DNA of 15,437 nucleotides from Actinomycetes bacterium (GTDB taxonomy: Bacteria; Actinomycetota; Actinomycetes; Streptosporangiales; Streptosporangiaceae): NCBI GenBank assembly GCA_025964635.1, contig JAOPYP010000093.1, positions 1-15,437 on the forward strand, read 5' to 3'. Position numbers and translations under genes: made by a program. The notes below the pieces were generated by a model that saw only the letters and a list, made by a program, of their open reading frames with translations, did not search any database and was not told where the DNA came from. Below, one piece after another: positions 7,483 to 15,049 of the stretch. Numbering within the stretch: position 1 is the first letter of the stretch; every line of letters begins with the position of its first letter.

Positions 7483-7513
7483 GGTGAGAAGTCGTCACCG
7501 GATCCCGGCGATT
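7483..7513 (+). promoter_or_regulatory. Shared 31-bp operator, copy D (upstream of the aldo-keto reductase)
   Basis: Starts GGTGAGAAGTC, then TCACC, spacer GGATCCC and GGCGA; one half-site base differs (C for T). The GGTGAG end faces the minus-strand aldo-keto reductase start at 7368. Copies D and E are inverted relative to each other, 117 bp apart, and identical at 27 of 31 positions, the closest pair in the family. Nothing else was found in this 377-base divergent intergenic region. Confidence 0.8.
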
Positions 7514-7630
7514 CGCTGCACCGGCGCGCGGCGCCTCGTGCAGGACGCGGGCGCTGCGGCGTCCCTGAATGCCCAGCCAACAGTGTCCTGGTCCCGCTAG
7601 CCCTCAGGAATTCGGGCCGGAGGACTCGGC

Positions 7631-7661
7631 AATCACCAGGATCGGGTAACGACTTCTCACC
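7631..7661 (-). promoter_or_regulatory. Shared 31-bp operator, copy E (upstream of the secreted SnoaL-like gene)
   Basis: On the minus strand it starts GGTGAGAAGTC, followed by TTACC, spacer CGATCCT and GGTGA. The GGTGAG end faces the SnoaL-like start codon at 7746, 84 bp away. The middle half-site has one mismatch (TTACC for TCACC). Confidence 0.82.
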
Positions 7662-7745
7662 GTCCCAGAGGCGAAGGTAACGGCACCCGGCGAGAGACCC
7701 GTTGCGACGGATCTCAGACTCTGAAAGCCACGGGAGGACATCAAC

Positions 7746-8381
7746 ATGAAGGTTCCTAGCTGGAAGACGATCACCGCCCTGGCCGCGGCCGCGAGCCTGG
7801 CTCTTGCCATCGGCGCCGCGCCGTCGCAGGCTGCGACTCCCGTCCAGAGCACGAAGGTCAGCGCGGGCTTGAGCGCGAGCGACCTGTCCAAGCTGCCGCT
7901 CACCAACCGCCACCTGACCGAGCGTGAGAAGGCCAACCTCGCGGTCGTCCTGCAGGCGTACCACGATGGCGAGGGTGATTCCCTGGACCCCCAGGGGTTC
8001 AGGGATCTGTTCGCAGTGGACGGTGTGCTCAACGGCATCGGCGGTGTCGACGGCCAGGATAGCCTGCGGGGTACGCAACTGAGCGGTTTGATCGTCTTTC
8101 TGAGCCAGTTCCTTCCCGACATTCACCGGGAGCTGAAGCAGATCACCGTGAACGGCGACGTGGTCAGCATCGAGCTGACGATCCAGGGCACCTTCCTCGG
8201 GCCGTTCCAGACGCCCGCCGGCGTGGTCCAGCCGACCGGGGCCAAGATCGACTTCCCGACCGCCGACTTCTGGTACCTGCGCAACGGCAAGGTCGAGAAG
8301 TTCGACTGCCACATCGCTTTTACCACCTTGTACGCGCAGCTGGGCGTACTGCCGGACTACGCGTCCGCAGTCGGTAACTAA
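7746..8381 (+). CDS. Secreted SnoaL-like (NTF2-fold) protein
   Basis: This 211-residue protein begins with a Sec leader: MKVPSWK, a hydrophobic Ala/Leu core, and a likely cut after PSQA at residue 29. The mature part resembles SnoaL-like/NTF2-superfamily proteins: an N-terminal helix pair (LTEREKANLAVVLQAYHDGE), LFAVDGVLNGIGG with a substrate-pocket look, FLPDIHRELKQITVNGDVVS as the strand pair that is standard in SnoaL_2 domains, and GAKIDFPTADFWYLRNGKVEKF near the end. Members are cyclases, isomerases or ligand-binding proteins; catalysis cannot be deduced here. A strong ribosome binding site (GGGAGGA) precedes the ATG. Operator copy E lies upstream and a strong hairpin downstream, so this is a one-gene unit. 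It is more distant from the ester cyclase pseudogene at 1753-2008 than a recent duplicate would be. Confidence 0.82.
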   Translation: MKVPSWKTITALAAAASLALAIGAAPSQAATPVQSTKVSAGLSASDLSKLPLTNRHLTEREKANLAVVLQAYHDGEGDSLDPQGFRDLFAVDGVLNGIGGVDGQDSLRGTQLSGLIVFLSQFLPDIHRELKQITVNGDVVSIELTIQGTFLGPFQTPAGVVQPTGAKIDFPTADFWYLRNGKVEKFDCHIAFTTLYAQLGVLPDYASAVGN

Positions 8382-8394
8382 CACGAGCTTCCAG

Positions 8395-8440
8395 TTGCTC
8401 CGGCGGTCGCTGCGCGGCGCTCGCAGACCAGCGGGAGCAA
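8395..8440 (+). terminator. Strong hairpin terminator of the SnoaL-like gene
   Basis: Fourteen bases after the stop codon, outer arms TTGCTCC (8395-8401) and GGAGCAA (8434-8440) pair. Inside them, GGTC/GACC and TGCG/CGCA pair around a 7-nt loop, with small bulges. The stem is long and GC-rich with no T-run, typical for high-GC Gram-positive intrinsic terminators. Confidence 0.7.
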
Positions 8441-8544
8441 GAACCCGCAGGTCAGGACCGTGCGGAGCGGTTCGAATGCCGTAACCTCCGGTCCACCGCA
8501 GGTCGATGGTGGCGCCTAGCCCGGCGGAGTAAGACGAGCTCGGA

Positions 8545-8625
8545 GACCGGGGCAGCCATATGGGTATCGGCGTGGGTGTCCACCCCGCGGGTGACGGCGC
8601 GTGTCTCTACGATGGTCACTGTCAT
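8545..8625 (-). pseudogene. IS110-family transposase, N-terminal remnant
   Basis: From an ATG at 8625 with GGAAAGGG just upstream, the minus strand reads MTVTIVETRAVTRGVDTHAD followed by THMAA. This is the N-terminus of IS110-type DEDD transposases, with the first catalytic Asp in GVDTH. After about 26 residues the resemblance ends and the frame continues only as Arg-rich sequence to a stop at 8452. The RuvC-like remainder and the C-terminal Ser domain are gone. The element is dead; it may mark a past insertion between the metabolic cluster and the export operon. Confidence 0.7.
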
Positions 8626-8807
8626 CCCTTTCCTGTGGTTGAGGGATGGGCGCGGAGAGGGATCGTGCATACAGTGACGGTTGCGACGACAGAATGCTTT
8701 GTTATGGCGCGCCTCGGTTGGACGTCGATCTCGATGCCGTTCAGTCTGTTTGCCAACTCCGTCATTCCCATCACTTGCCGGTCATCCGGCTCGGTGACCA
8801 CTTCCCA
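8626..8807. other. Upstream flank of the IS110 remnant
   Basis: About 180 bp lie between the transposase start and the end of the ABC-2 permease gene. In intact IS110 elements the region preceding the transposase carries the left end and, in some members such as IS621, the bridge RNA. Whether such an RNA is still encoded here cannot be judged by eye. No open frame in it is convincing. Confidence 0.35.
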
Positions 8808-9530
8808 TCATCTGGTACCGGTGATGAGTCTTTCGCGGTCGAACATCGCCGACGTGATCCGCCAGCCGAGCCTGTTGAGGACCAGCAGCACCACGGCGCC
8901 GCCGAGGGCGACGACGAGCGTGGCGTGGATCACGTTGAACGCGATGAGCGACGTCACCACGACCGACGGGAGGTTCGCGAGTACGCCGAGCTGCTGAGCG
9001 ACGCGGATCTCGCTGGATCGCGTGGAGATCGCGATGCCGACCCAGATTGACCAGCCGGCCAGCAGCGGGGTGAACACCAGCTGGGCGAGCAGGTCCGAGC
9101 CTCGCAGCAGCGCCGACGCGACGCCGGGCCGTGCGAAGATCTCGACCAAGGCCAGGAAGAAGGCGTAAACCGCGTACGAGATCGCAACCGACGGGACAAA
9201 GGACGCCAGGGCCTTGCCCAGCAAAAACTCCTCGCGGCGTATCGGCGTCCCGAGCACCGGCTCGAGCGTGCCCTGCTGGCGCTCGCCGACCACCGAGTAC
9301 GAGGCCAGCGTCCCGGACACGAGCGCGGGGATGGCCAGCAGGTACAGCAGCTCATGCTCGTGGGCGAGACCGCCGGATGCCGAGGCGCCCAGGCTCAAGA
9401 CGGCGACTAGGGGCTGGATGAGGAAGAGGACCGGGAGGATCGCCATCCCGGTGACGATGGTGCGGTTGCGCCGGTACTCCCGGAGCTCCTTGCGGAAGAT
9501 GGCCCGCACGCGCCTCCTGCTGACGCTCAT
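8808..9530 (-). CDS. ABC-2 type exporter permease
   Basis: This 240-residue integral membrane protein has a cytoplasmic basic start (SRRRVRAIFRKELREYRRNR) typical of ABC-2/NatB-type permeases. About six hydrophobic segments follow, including those around 25-50, 62-80, 112-132, 148-170 and 195-222. GERQQGTLEPVLGTPIRREEFLLGK is the conserved ABC-2 cytoplasmic loop that contacts the ATPase. Its ATG overlaps the stop of the ATPase gene upstream (ATGA, 4 nt), so the two are translationally coupled and almost certainly form one exporter. It is the last gene of the operon. The transported substrate is unknown; drug, lipid or ion export are all seen in this family. Confidence 0.88.
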   Translation of the reverse strand: MSVSRRRVRAIFRKELREYRRNRTIVTGMAILPVLFLIQPLVAVLSLGASASGGLAHEHELLYLLAIPALVSGTLASYSVVGERQQGTLEPVLGTPIRREEFLLGKALASFVPSVAISYAVYAFFLALVEIFARPGVASALLRGSDLLAQLVFTPLLAGWSIWVGIAISTRSSEIRVAQQLGVLANLPSVVVTSLIAFNVIHATLVVALGGAVVLLVLNRLGWRITSAMFDRERLITGTR

Positions 9531-10630
9531 CTGCGGCGCGCCTCCTCGTCCTCGTTGACTAGCTCGAGGTAGACGTCCTCAAGCGAGTGGTGCGACTCGC
9601 CGATCGACAGCACGTCGGCACCCGCCTGGACGAGGGCGCGAGTGACCGCGGGCGCGGCGAGGCTCGGGTCAGAGACGGCGACGACGTAGTCGCGGGCGCC
9701 GTCCTGGCGCCAGCCGTCGACGGCTGGAAGGTCGGCGAAGACGCGGCCAGGCTCCGGGAGGGGGATGAGGGTCCTGACCGTGAGCGTCTTGGCGAACAGC
9801 CGGTCGCGCAGCTCGGCGGGCCGGCCGATCGTGCGCAGGGTCGTGTTCAGGATCGCGACCCGGTCGCACAGGCGCTCGGCCTCTTCGAGGCGATGCGTGG
9901 TGAGGAAGATCGTGACGCCGCTGCGGCGGAGCTCGGCGATCAGCTCGTGCACGTCCCGGGTGGCGACCGGGTCCAGGCCGGAGGTCGGCTCGTCGAGGAA
10001 CAGCACCTGCGGGTCGCTGAGCAGCGCCCTGGCCAGGGCGACCCGCTGGCGCAGGCCCTTGGACAACGAGCCGCAGGCATCGCTGGCCCGGTCGGCCAGG
10101 TTGACGGCCCGGAGCGCGCGGTCAACGCGATCGCCGGGGTCGGCCGCCTCGTACAGGTCGGCGAAGCATCCGAGGTTCTCGGCCACGCTCAGGCGCAGGT
10201 AGAGACCGGGCGACTCGGGCATGATCGAAATCCGGCGGCGGATCTCCACTCCGTTATCCGGCGTGAGCGGAATGCCGGCGACCGTCGCCGAGCCCGAGGT
10301 TGGCGCGATGAGCGTGCCGAGCGTCCGCACGGTCGTGGTCTTCCCGGCGCCGTTCGGCCCGAGGAAACCGAACACCTCTCCGTGGCCGATCTCAAAGGAG
10401 ACGTCGTCGAACGCGACCCGGTCACCGAAGCGCTTGCCCAGGCCAAGCGCGGACAGCGCCGGGGCATCCCGGTTCGCGTCGGATGCCGCCGCTTTCCGCC
10501 GAGTCACGAAACGCTCGCCTCGCGCGTGGACCGCGGGCTCGTCCCGCCCAGGCACCGCGCCCAGTGGCTCGGCTGGGGACGTGGCGCGGCGCCTCAGCTT
10601 CCCGATGAGCCACCTGATCAGGTAGATCAT
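9527..10630 (-). CDS. DrrA/NatA-type ABC exporter ATPase with an N-terminal extension
   Basis: This is the 367-residue ATPase partner of the ABC-2 permease. The nucleotide-binding domain starts near residue 68 and has Walker A (GPNGAGKTTT), the signature LSKGLRQR, Walker B with D-loop (VLFLDEPTSGLDP) and the H-loop His (LTTHR). A C-terminal region after about 280 ends in SLEDVYLELV, typical of drug/sodium exporter ATPases. The first 65 residues are extra: MIYLIRWLIGKLRRR, a hydrophobic and basic helix, then a low-complexity linker. The start at 10630 is supported by a TGATG overlap with the permease gene upstream. GTG at 10507 would give a conventional length but has only a weak ribosome binding site, so the extension may or may not be translated. 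Confidence 0.9.
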   Translation of the reverse strand: MIYLIRWLIGKLRRRATSPAEPLGAVPGRDEPAVHARGERFVTRRKAAASDANRDAPALSALGLGKRFGDRVAFDDVSFEIGHGEVFGFLGPNGAGKTTTVRTLGTLIAPTSGSATVAGIPLTPDNGVEIRRRISIMPESPGLYLRLSVAENLGCFADLYEAADPGDRVDRALRAVNLADRASDACGSLSKGLRQRVALARALLSDPQVLFLDEPTSGLDPVATRDVHELIAELRRSGVTIFLTTHRLEEAERLCDRVAILNTTLRTIGRPAELRDRLFAKTLTVRTLIPLPEPGRVFADLPAVDGWRQDGARDYVVAVSDPSLAAPAVTRALVQAGADVLSIGESHHSLEDVYLELVNEDEEARRR

Positions 10631-13035
10631 CACTGGTACCGCAGGGCCGTGCCCGGCTCGATCCGGGTGGCGCGGCGCAGCGGCCCGCGGATCACGATGA
10701 CTGTGAGCACGACCACGCCGGCGAGCGTGACCAGCGGGATGACCGGCGGGAATTCCTGGGGAAGGCTGATAGAGGCATCGTGGAGCAGGAGCGTCAGCAG
10801 CCCCTGGTAGATCAGCCAGCCGAGCAGCACCCCGAACGCCCAGCCGGCGACGGCCAGGACCACCGCCTCCGCGCTGAAGACGCGCCGGATCTGGCGGGCC
10901 CTGGCACCTACGCAGCGCAGGATCCCGACCTCCCGGGTGCGCTCGATGACGCCCATGCTGAGGGTGCTGACCAGGCCCATGAGCATGATCGCCACCACCA
11001 CTAGGCCCAGGATGTCCACGATGGTGAGGATGGCGGTGTCGGCGGCGGTGATCTGCGCCTCGGTGATGTAGATCTCCGTGGTGCTGACCGGGTACCCGGC
11101 GGCGGCCAGCCGGTTCGCTGCGGCGGTGGCCGCCCGGTCGATGGCGGTGTGGGCGGTGCTGGCGGTGGTGAGCCATATCGAGTTCGCGGTGCCGGGCCCG
11201 CCGTCCAGGCGCTCCAGTACCGGCAGCGGGAAGTAGACGGTGTCGCCGTTGTTGGTGGGGACGGTGTCGATCCCGATGACGCGGACGCGGGTGGGTCCCG
11301 CGGCGACGCTGAGGGTGAGGATCTGCCCCACGCTGGCCCGGGCGGCGCGGGCGAGGGCGGGGCCGAGCACGACCGGCGGGATGGCCGTGCCGGCGTCTGC
11401 GGCGGTATGTGCGGTGGTGAACCAGTGGCCCGCGCTCAACCGGTAGGAGTAGAGGGGATGCGCACCCAGGCCCCACGCCACATACGTCTGCCCGTTGTAC
11501 TGCACGGAACTGGTCTCGACGGGCTCGGCTCCCGTGATGCCGGGCGTGGTGGCGGCGACGGCGAGCGCCTGGCTGCCGAACGGCCGCGCGCCGCGGGTCG
11601 ATGCCACCCCGACGCCGATGCTGAAGTGCAGCTTGCCGATGGTCTGGCTGATGACGGCGGTTATCGACTGGCCGAGGGCAAGGAAGGCGATCGCGAGCCC
11701 GGCCGCCACCGCGACCTGCGCGATCGTGGCCGCGCTGCGGCGTTTTTGCCGCAGCGCGTTGCGGACTCCCATCCGCACGCTGCCGGGCACCCCGGCCCCG
11801 GCCAGCAGGCCGCTGCGCGCGACCAGGCGGTCGAGCCAGCCGGAGCCGTAACCGCTGGTGACCGCGCGGGCCAGGGTCTCGGCCACGGGCTGACCCAGCG
11901 CGCGGCGCAGCGCGGGCACCGACGCGGCGACGGCGAGCGCCGGGCCGAGCACGAGGCTGGCCACGACCACTGGGACCGAGATGGCGAAGCCGAACGACAC
12001 GTCGATGAGCTTCACGGCGAAGTAGCCGGCCAGCAGGTAGGCGATGGCGATGCCGAGAATGCTGCCGAGCACCGCGGCCGCCGCGCCTAGCATCGCCGCG
12101 GTGCGCACCGTGATGCCGGCGATCTGCCGCCGCCGGCCGCCGAGCGTCTTGAGGATGGCGATCTCGCTGGCCTGCTCGGCGACGAGGGTGTTCATCGTGG
12201 CGGAGATGAGGAACAGGGCGGAGGCGAACGCGAGGATCGTGATGATGTACAACAGCGCCATGATCTGGTTGAACCCGGACTGCCCGGGCCACTGGCCGGG
12301 GGCCCGGACGGCGGGCAGCGCCGTGATCGGGTCCGCTCCGGTCTGCGCGGTCAGGTAGGCCCGCACCTCCGCGACCACCCGGGACTGCGCGGCCGCGGCG
12401 TCGTGGGTGAGCCGGAACCCCAGGTAGTTGTACCCGCGGACGCCGCGCAGCGCCTGCACCGTGGCCGTCTGGGCGTAGAAGACCGGCGTGGTCGAGCCGT
12501 TCGCGCCGGGGGTCGCGGCCAAGTTCATCCCGGTACCGCTGACCCGCAGCCGTACCAGCCTGCCGCCGGCGGCCCGCACGTCGATCGTGCCGCCGCTGGG
12601 GATGGCGAAGCCGGTGGCCCGGGCGTTGCCCGCGTCGGCCAGCACCTCACCCGGCCCCGGCATCTGGCCGGTGAACAGCGCCACGGTGTTGACCGGGGCG
12701 GACGCCAGTGCCGTGCCGGCGAGCTCGACGTCCTGGGGGCCGGCGGCGGATGCCGCCGTGGTGGCGTAGCCCACGGCCGGGCTGACCGCGGCGACGCCCG
12801 GCAGGCGGCCCAGTGCGCCGAGCTGTGCCGGGCTCAGGTCAAGGGTGCTGGTGAATATCCCGACGTCATACAGGTGGCTGCCCGCGATCTGGCGGTTCAT
12901 GGCCGCGTTCAGCAGGGCCGGCACGGCCAGGAAGCCCAGGCTCGCGATCGCGATGCTCAGCGTGCACACCGCCAGCAACGTGCGCGGGCGGTGCCGGGTC
13001 AGGTCTCCCCAGGCCTTGCGGTTCAGCGTGCTCAT
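10630..13035 (-). CDS. MacB/FtsX-type ABC permease (two FtsX domains)
   Basis: This 801-residue membrane protein has the duplicated FtsX layout. A first transmembrane helix at about 18-42 is followed by a large extracellular domain (about 45-255). Three helices at about 260-375 contain the conserved SEIAILKTLGGRRRQI coupling segment. A middle helix lies at about 438-462, then a second extracellular domain, and three C-terminal helices (about 675-785) contain TREVGILRCVGARARQIRRV. Such permeases work with LolD/MacB-type ATPases in mechanotransmission or efflux of peptides, lipids or antibiotics. The ATG at 13035 lies 2 nt after the stop of the preceding ATPase gene. GTG at 13041 would overlap that stop by 4 nt and add two residues; both fit coupling. 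Its stop overlaps the next ATPase start (TGATG). Confidence 0.9.
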   Translation of the reverse strand: MSTLNRKAWGDLTRHRPRTLLAVCTLSIAIASLGFLAVPALLNAAMNRQIAGSHLYDVGIFTSTLDLSPAQLGALGRLPGVAAVSPAVGYATTAASAAGPQDVELAGTALASAPVNTVALFTGQMPGPGEVLADAGNARATGFAIPSGGTIDVRAAGGRLVRLRVSGTGMNLAATPGANGSTTPVFYAQTATVQALRGVRGYNYLGFRLTHDAAAAQSRVVAEVRAYLTAQTGADPITALPAVRAPGQWPGQSGFNQIMALLYIITILAFASALFLISATMNTLVAEQASEIAILKTLGGRRRQIAGITVRTAAMLGAAAAVLGSILGIAIAYLLAGYFAVKLIDVSFGFAISVPVVVASLVLGPALAVAASVPALRRALGQPVAETLARAVTSGYGSGWLDRLVARSGLLAGAGVPGSVRMGVRNALRQKRRSAATIAQVAVAAGLAIAFLALGQSITAVISQTIGKLHFSIGVGVASTRGARPFGSQALAVAATTPGITGAEPVETSSVQYNGQTYVAWGLGAHPLYSYRLSAGHWFTTAHTAADAGTAIPPVVLGPALARAARASVGQILTLSVAAGPTRVRVIGIDTVPTNNGDTVYFPLPVLERLDGGPGTANSIWLTTASTAHTAIDRAATAAANRLAAAGYPVSTTEIYITEAQITAADTAILTIVDILGLVVVAIMLMGLVSTLSMGVIERTREVGILRCVGARARQIRRVFSAEAVVLAVAGWAFGVLLGWLIYQGLLTLLLHDASISLPQEFPPVIPLVTLAGVVVLTVIVIRGPLRRATRIEPGTALRYQ

Positions 13036-13037
13036 GG

Positions 13038-13742
13038 TCACCGGCCCGTGTCGCCGACGATCAGGCCATCGCGGACGGACACGATCCGGGAGGCCAGCCC
13101 AGCGAGAGCCTGGTCGTGCGTGACGTACACCACCGTGGTCCCGTTCCCGTTCAGGCCCTTGAGGAGCTCGAACATGTCCCGCGCCAGCGCCGTGTCGAGG
13201 TTGCCCGTGGGCTCGTCACCGAGCAGGATCGGCGGTCCGCACGCCATCGCCCGGGCGATGGCGACGCGCTGCTGCTCCCCGCCGGATAGCTCCAGCGGCA
13301 GCCGGTCGCCGCGGTCGCCGAGCCCGACCGTGGCGAGGTGGCGGCTTGCCACGGCCTTGCGCTCGCGGACCGGGCCAAAACGGGCGAGGTCCAGCGGAAG
13401 GGTGGCGTTTTCCACGGCGGTGAGGGTGGGCATCAGCTGGAAGAACTGGAAGACGATACCGATGGTGTGACCGCGCCAGACGGCGAGCTGCTCCTCGGTC
13501 ATCTGGTCCAGGCGGCTGCCGTGGACCGTCACCGTGCCGGCCGTGGGCCGGTCGATGCCCGCGATGAGGTTGATGATGGTCGTCTTGCCACTGCCCGACG
13601 GGCCGGTGATCGCCACCATCTCGCCCGCCGCGATGGACAGGTCCACGCCGCTCAGCGCGCGGAACGCCACCCGCCCGCTGCGGTAAGTCTTCTCCACCCC
13701 GGCCAGCTCGACGATGGCCGGGGCGGCCGCGATGCCGGTCAC
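13038..13742 (-). CDS. MacB/LolD-type ABC ATPase (second of the pair)
   Basis: A 234-residue ATPase with Walker A (GPSGSGKTT), Q-loop (IGIVFQFFQLMPTLTAVEN), signature (LSGGEQQR), Walker B (ILLGDEPTGNLD) and H-loop (VTHD), the MacB/LolD/FtsE pattern. It is expected to drive the FtsX-type permease encoded immediately downstream. The GTG at 13742 is chosen because it overlaps the preceding stop as GTGA and leaves a normal-length N-terminus (VTGIAAAPAIVELAGVEKTY). The longer frame to 13895 runs through the upstream ATPase gene and is not used. Confidence 0.92.
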   Translation of the reverse strand: MTGIAAAPAIVELAGVEKTYRSGRVAFRALSGVDLSIAAGEMVAITGPSGSGKTTIINLIAGIDRPTAGTVTVHGSRLDQMTEEQLAVWRGHTIGIVFQFFQLMPTLTAVENATLPLDLARFGPVRERKAVASRHLATVGLGDRGDRLPLELSGGEQQRVAIARAMACGPPILLGDEPTGNLDTALARDMFELLKGLNGNGTTVVYVTHDQALAGLASRIVSVRDGLIVGDTGR

Positions 13743-14461
13743 CGTGTCCGCCCCGTTCCCAGTAGGTAATCGGGACCGGTGGCGGGCCCCGTCGCGCCGG
13801 CGAGCCGGCCGTCGTTCAGGAACACCACGCGGTCCGCCCAAGCGGCGTGCCGGACGTTGTGGGTGGCGAGCACGATCGCGCAGCCCGCCGCGCACCGCTG
13901 GCGCAGCAGGCCCATCACCGATTCGCCGGTGAGCGCGTCGACGGCACCGGTCGGCTCGTCGGCCAGCAGCAGCGACCGGCCCCCCGCGACCGCCCGGGCG
14001 ATCGCTACCTGCTGCTGTTCACCCCCGGATAGCTGGCCGGGGAACCGGTCCCCGACGGCGGCTAGGCCAAGGGAGTCCAGCAGGCCACGCGCGGCCGCCA
14101 TCGCCGCCTTCGGCCGGACGCCGTCCAGCTCCAGTGCGAGTGCCACGTTCTCGGCGGCGGTCAGCGACGCGAGCAGGTTGGCTTCCTGGAAGACGAAGCC
14201 GATCTCCCGCCGCAGCGCTTCCGCGAGCCCGGCCTCGTCCAGGACGGCCAGGTCGCGGCCTGTCAGCCGGACCCGGCCGGAGGTCGGCCGGTCCAGCCCG
14301 CCCGCCAGCCGCAGCAGGGTCGACTTGCCCGAACCGCTGGGCCCCATGACGGCCACGAACTCGCCGACGCTGACCCGCAGCGACACATCGTCCAGTGCGA
14401 CCACGCGCAGGCGCCCGGACCCGAAGACCCGCCCCGCCCCGTCTATGTCGAGGACCACCAT
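13739..14461 (-). CDS. MacB/LolD-type ABC ATPase (first of the pair)
   Basis: A 240-residue ATPase with Walker A (GPSGSGKST), Q-loop (IGFVFQEANLLASLTAAEN), signature LSGGEQQQ (the last residue is Gln where Arg is usual), Walker B (LLLADEPTGAVD) and H-loop (ATHN). It belongs to the same family as the following gene but is clearly diverged from it, so the two may form a heterodimeric nucleotide-binding pair for the single FtsX-type permease. The ATG at 14461 overlaps the PadR stop by one base (TGATG). Confidence 0.92.
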   Translation of the reverse strand: MVVLDIDGAGRVFGSGRLRVVALDDVSLRVSVGEFVAVMGPSGSGKSTLLRLAGGLDRPTSGRVRLTGRDLAVLDEAGLAEALRREIGFVFQEANLLASLTAAENVALALELDGVRPKAAMAAARGLLDSLGLAAVGDRFPGQLSGGEQQQVAIARAVAGGRSLLLADEPTGAVDALTGESVMGLLRQRCAAGCAIVLATHNVRHAAWADRVVFLNDGRLAGATGPATGPDYLLGTGRTR

Positions 14462-15039
14462 CAGCTGCTCCGTTCCACCGCTCGCTCGGCTGGATTTTCC
14501 GGATGCCGCCGGGCGATGCCCGCCGCGATGTTCTCTCTCGCGAGCCGCGCCTCGCACATATCGAGCCAGCGCGCCTCGGCCTCGGCCTGGAAGACCAGCG
14601 CGTCAAGCATCAGCAGCCAGGCCAGGTCCCCGGCGGACTCGGCGGCGGCCTTCAGCCGGGTAATGTCCTGCAGCGCCCGCACCGTCGCCACCCGCTGCCG
14701 CTGCACGACCGCGGCGACATCCGCCGCGCCCGACCGCATCGCGAATACCAGCTTGATCGCCAGCTCCTGGCGGGGAACCACCTCGCGCGGCACCGGCGTC
14801 TCGAACCACGAGCCCAGCTCATCCCGCCCGGCGTCGGTGATCTCGTAGACCTTCTGGCCGTCGGCATCGGCCTCGGCGGTAACCAGACCGTCTCGCTCCA
14901 GGCGCCCCAGGGTGGTGTACACCTGACCGACGTTCAGCGGCCAGACACCCCCCGTCGCGGCCTCGAACTCAGTCTTCAGCCCGTAGCCGTGCGTTGGCCC
15001 GGCGGACAGCAACGCCAGAAGGCTGTGACGAACCGGCAC
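14461..15039 (-). CDS. PadR-family transcriptional regulator
   Basis: A 192-residue DNA-binding protein. The N-terminal winged helix (residues 1-75) shows VRHSLLALLSAGPTHGYGLK, then the recognition helix with VWPLNVGQVYTTLGRLERDG and a wing around ADADGQKVYEITDAG. The C-terminal helical region (about 95-185) is the PadR_C/Vir_act_alpha_C dimerisation domain. GTG at 15039 is preferred over ATG at 15051 because GGAGG sits 5 nt before the GTG and because relatives begin M-x-V-R-H. PadR proteins usually repress a neighbouring efflux gene and release DNA on binding a small hydrophobic ligand. As first gene of the exporter operon, with a palindrome at its promoter, this one is likely an autoregulated, ligand-responsive repressor of the export genes. 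Confidence 0.9.
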   Translation of the reverse strand: MPVRHSLLALLSAGPTHGYGLKTEFEAATGGVWPLNVGQVYTTLGRLERDGLVTAEADADGQKVYEITDAGRDELGSWFETPVPREVVPRQELAIKLVFAMRSGAADVAAVVQRQRVATVRALQDITRLKAAAESAGDLAWLLMLDALVFQAEAEARWLDMCEARLARENIAAGIARRHPENPAERAVERSS

Positions 15040-15044
15040 CGGCA

Positions 15045-15049
15045 CCTCC
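15045..15049 (-). promoter_or_regulatory. Ribosome binding site deciding the PadR start
   Basis: Minus-strand GGAGG lies 5 nt before GTG at 15039. It overlaps the alternative ATG (15051-15049), which would itself have no ribosome binding site. This supports the GTG start. Confidence 0.65.

Noticed and set aside
7483..7661. A 179-bp MITE bounded by inverted copies D and E
   Set aside because: The same 31-bp element occurs singly before other genes with a fixed orientation to the start codon, and no target-site duplication is visible at the edges. Operator function explains more.
8806..8826. Palindrome-like sequence around GGTACC at the end of the ABC-2 permease, partly resembling the shared operator
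   Set aside because: The match to the operator is loose, the arms are unequally spaced, and it overlaps the permease stop codon with no gene start in the expected direction.
8560..8997. Plus-strand open frame across the IS110 remnant and permease end
   Set aside because: Antisense to the permease and to the transposase fragment; no ribosome binding site or domain.
10631..12292. Upstream part of a 921-codon minus-strand open frame that ends in the ATPase
   Set aside because: It is the shadow of the FtsX-type permease in a different frame; only the part from 10630 down to 9527 encodes the ATPase.
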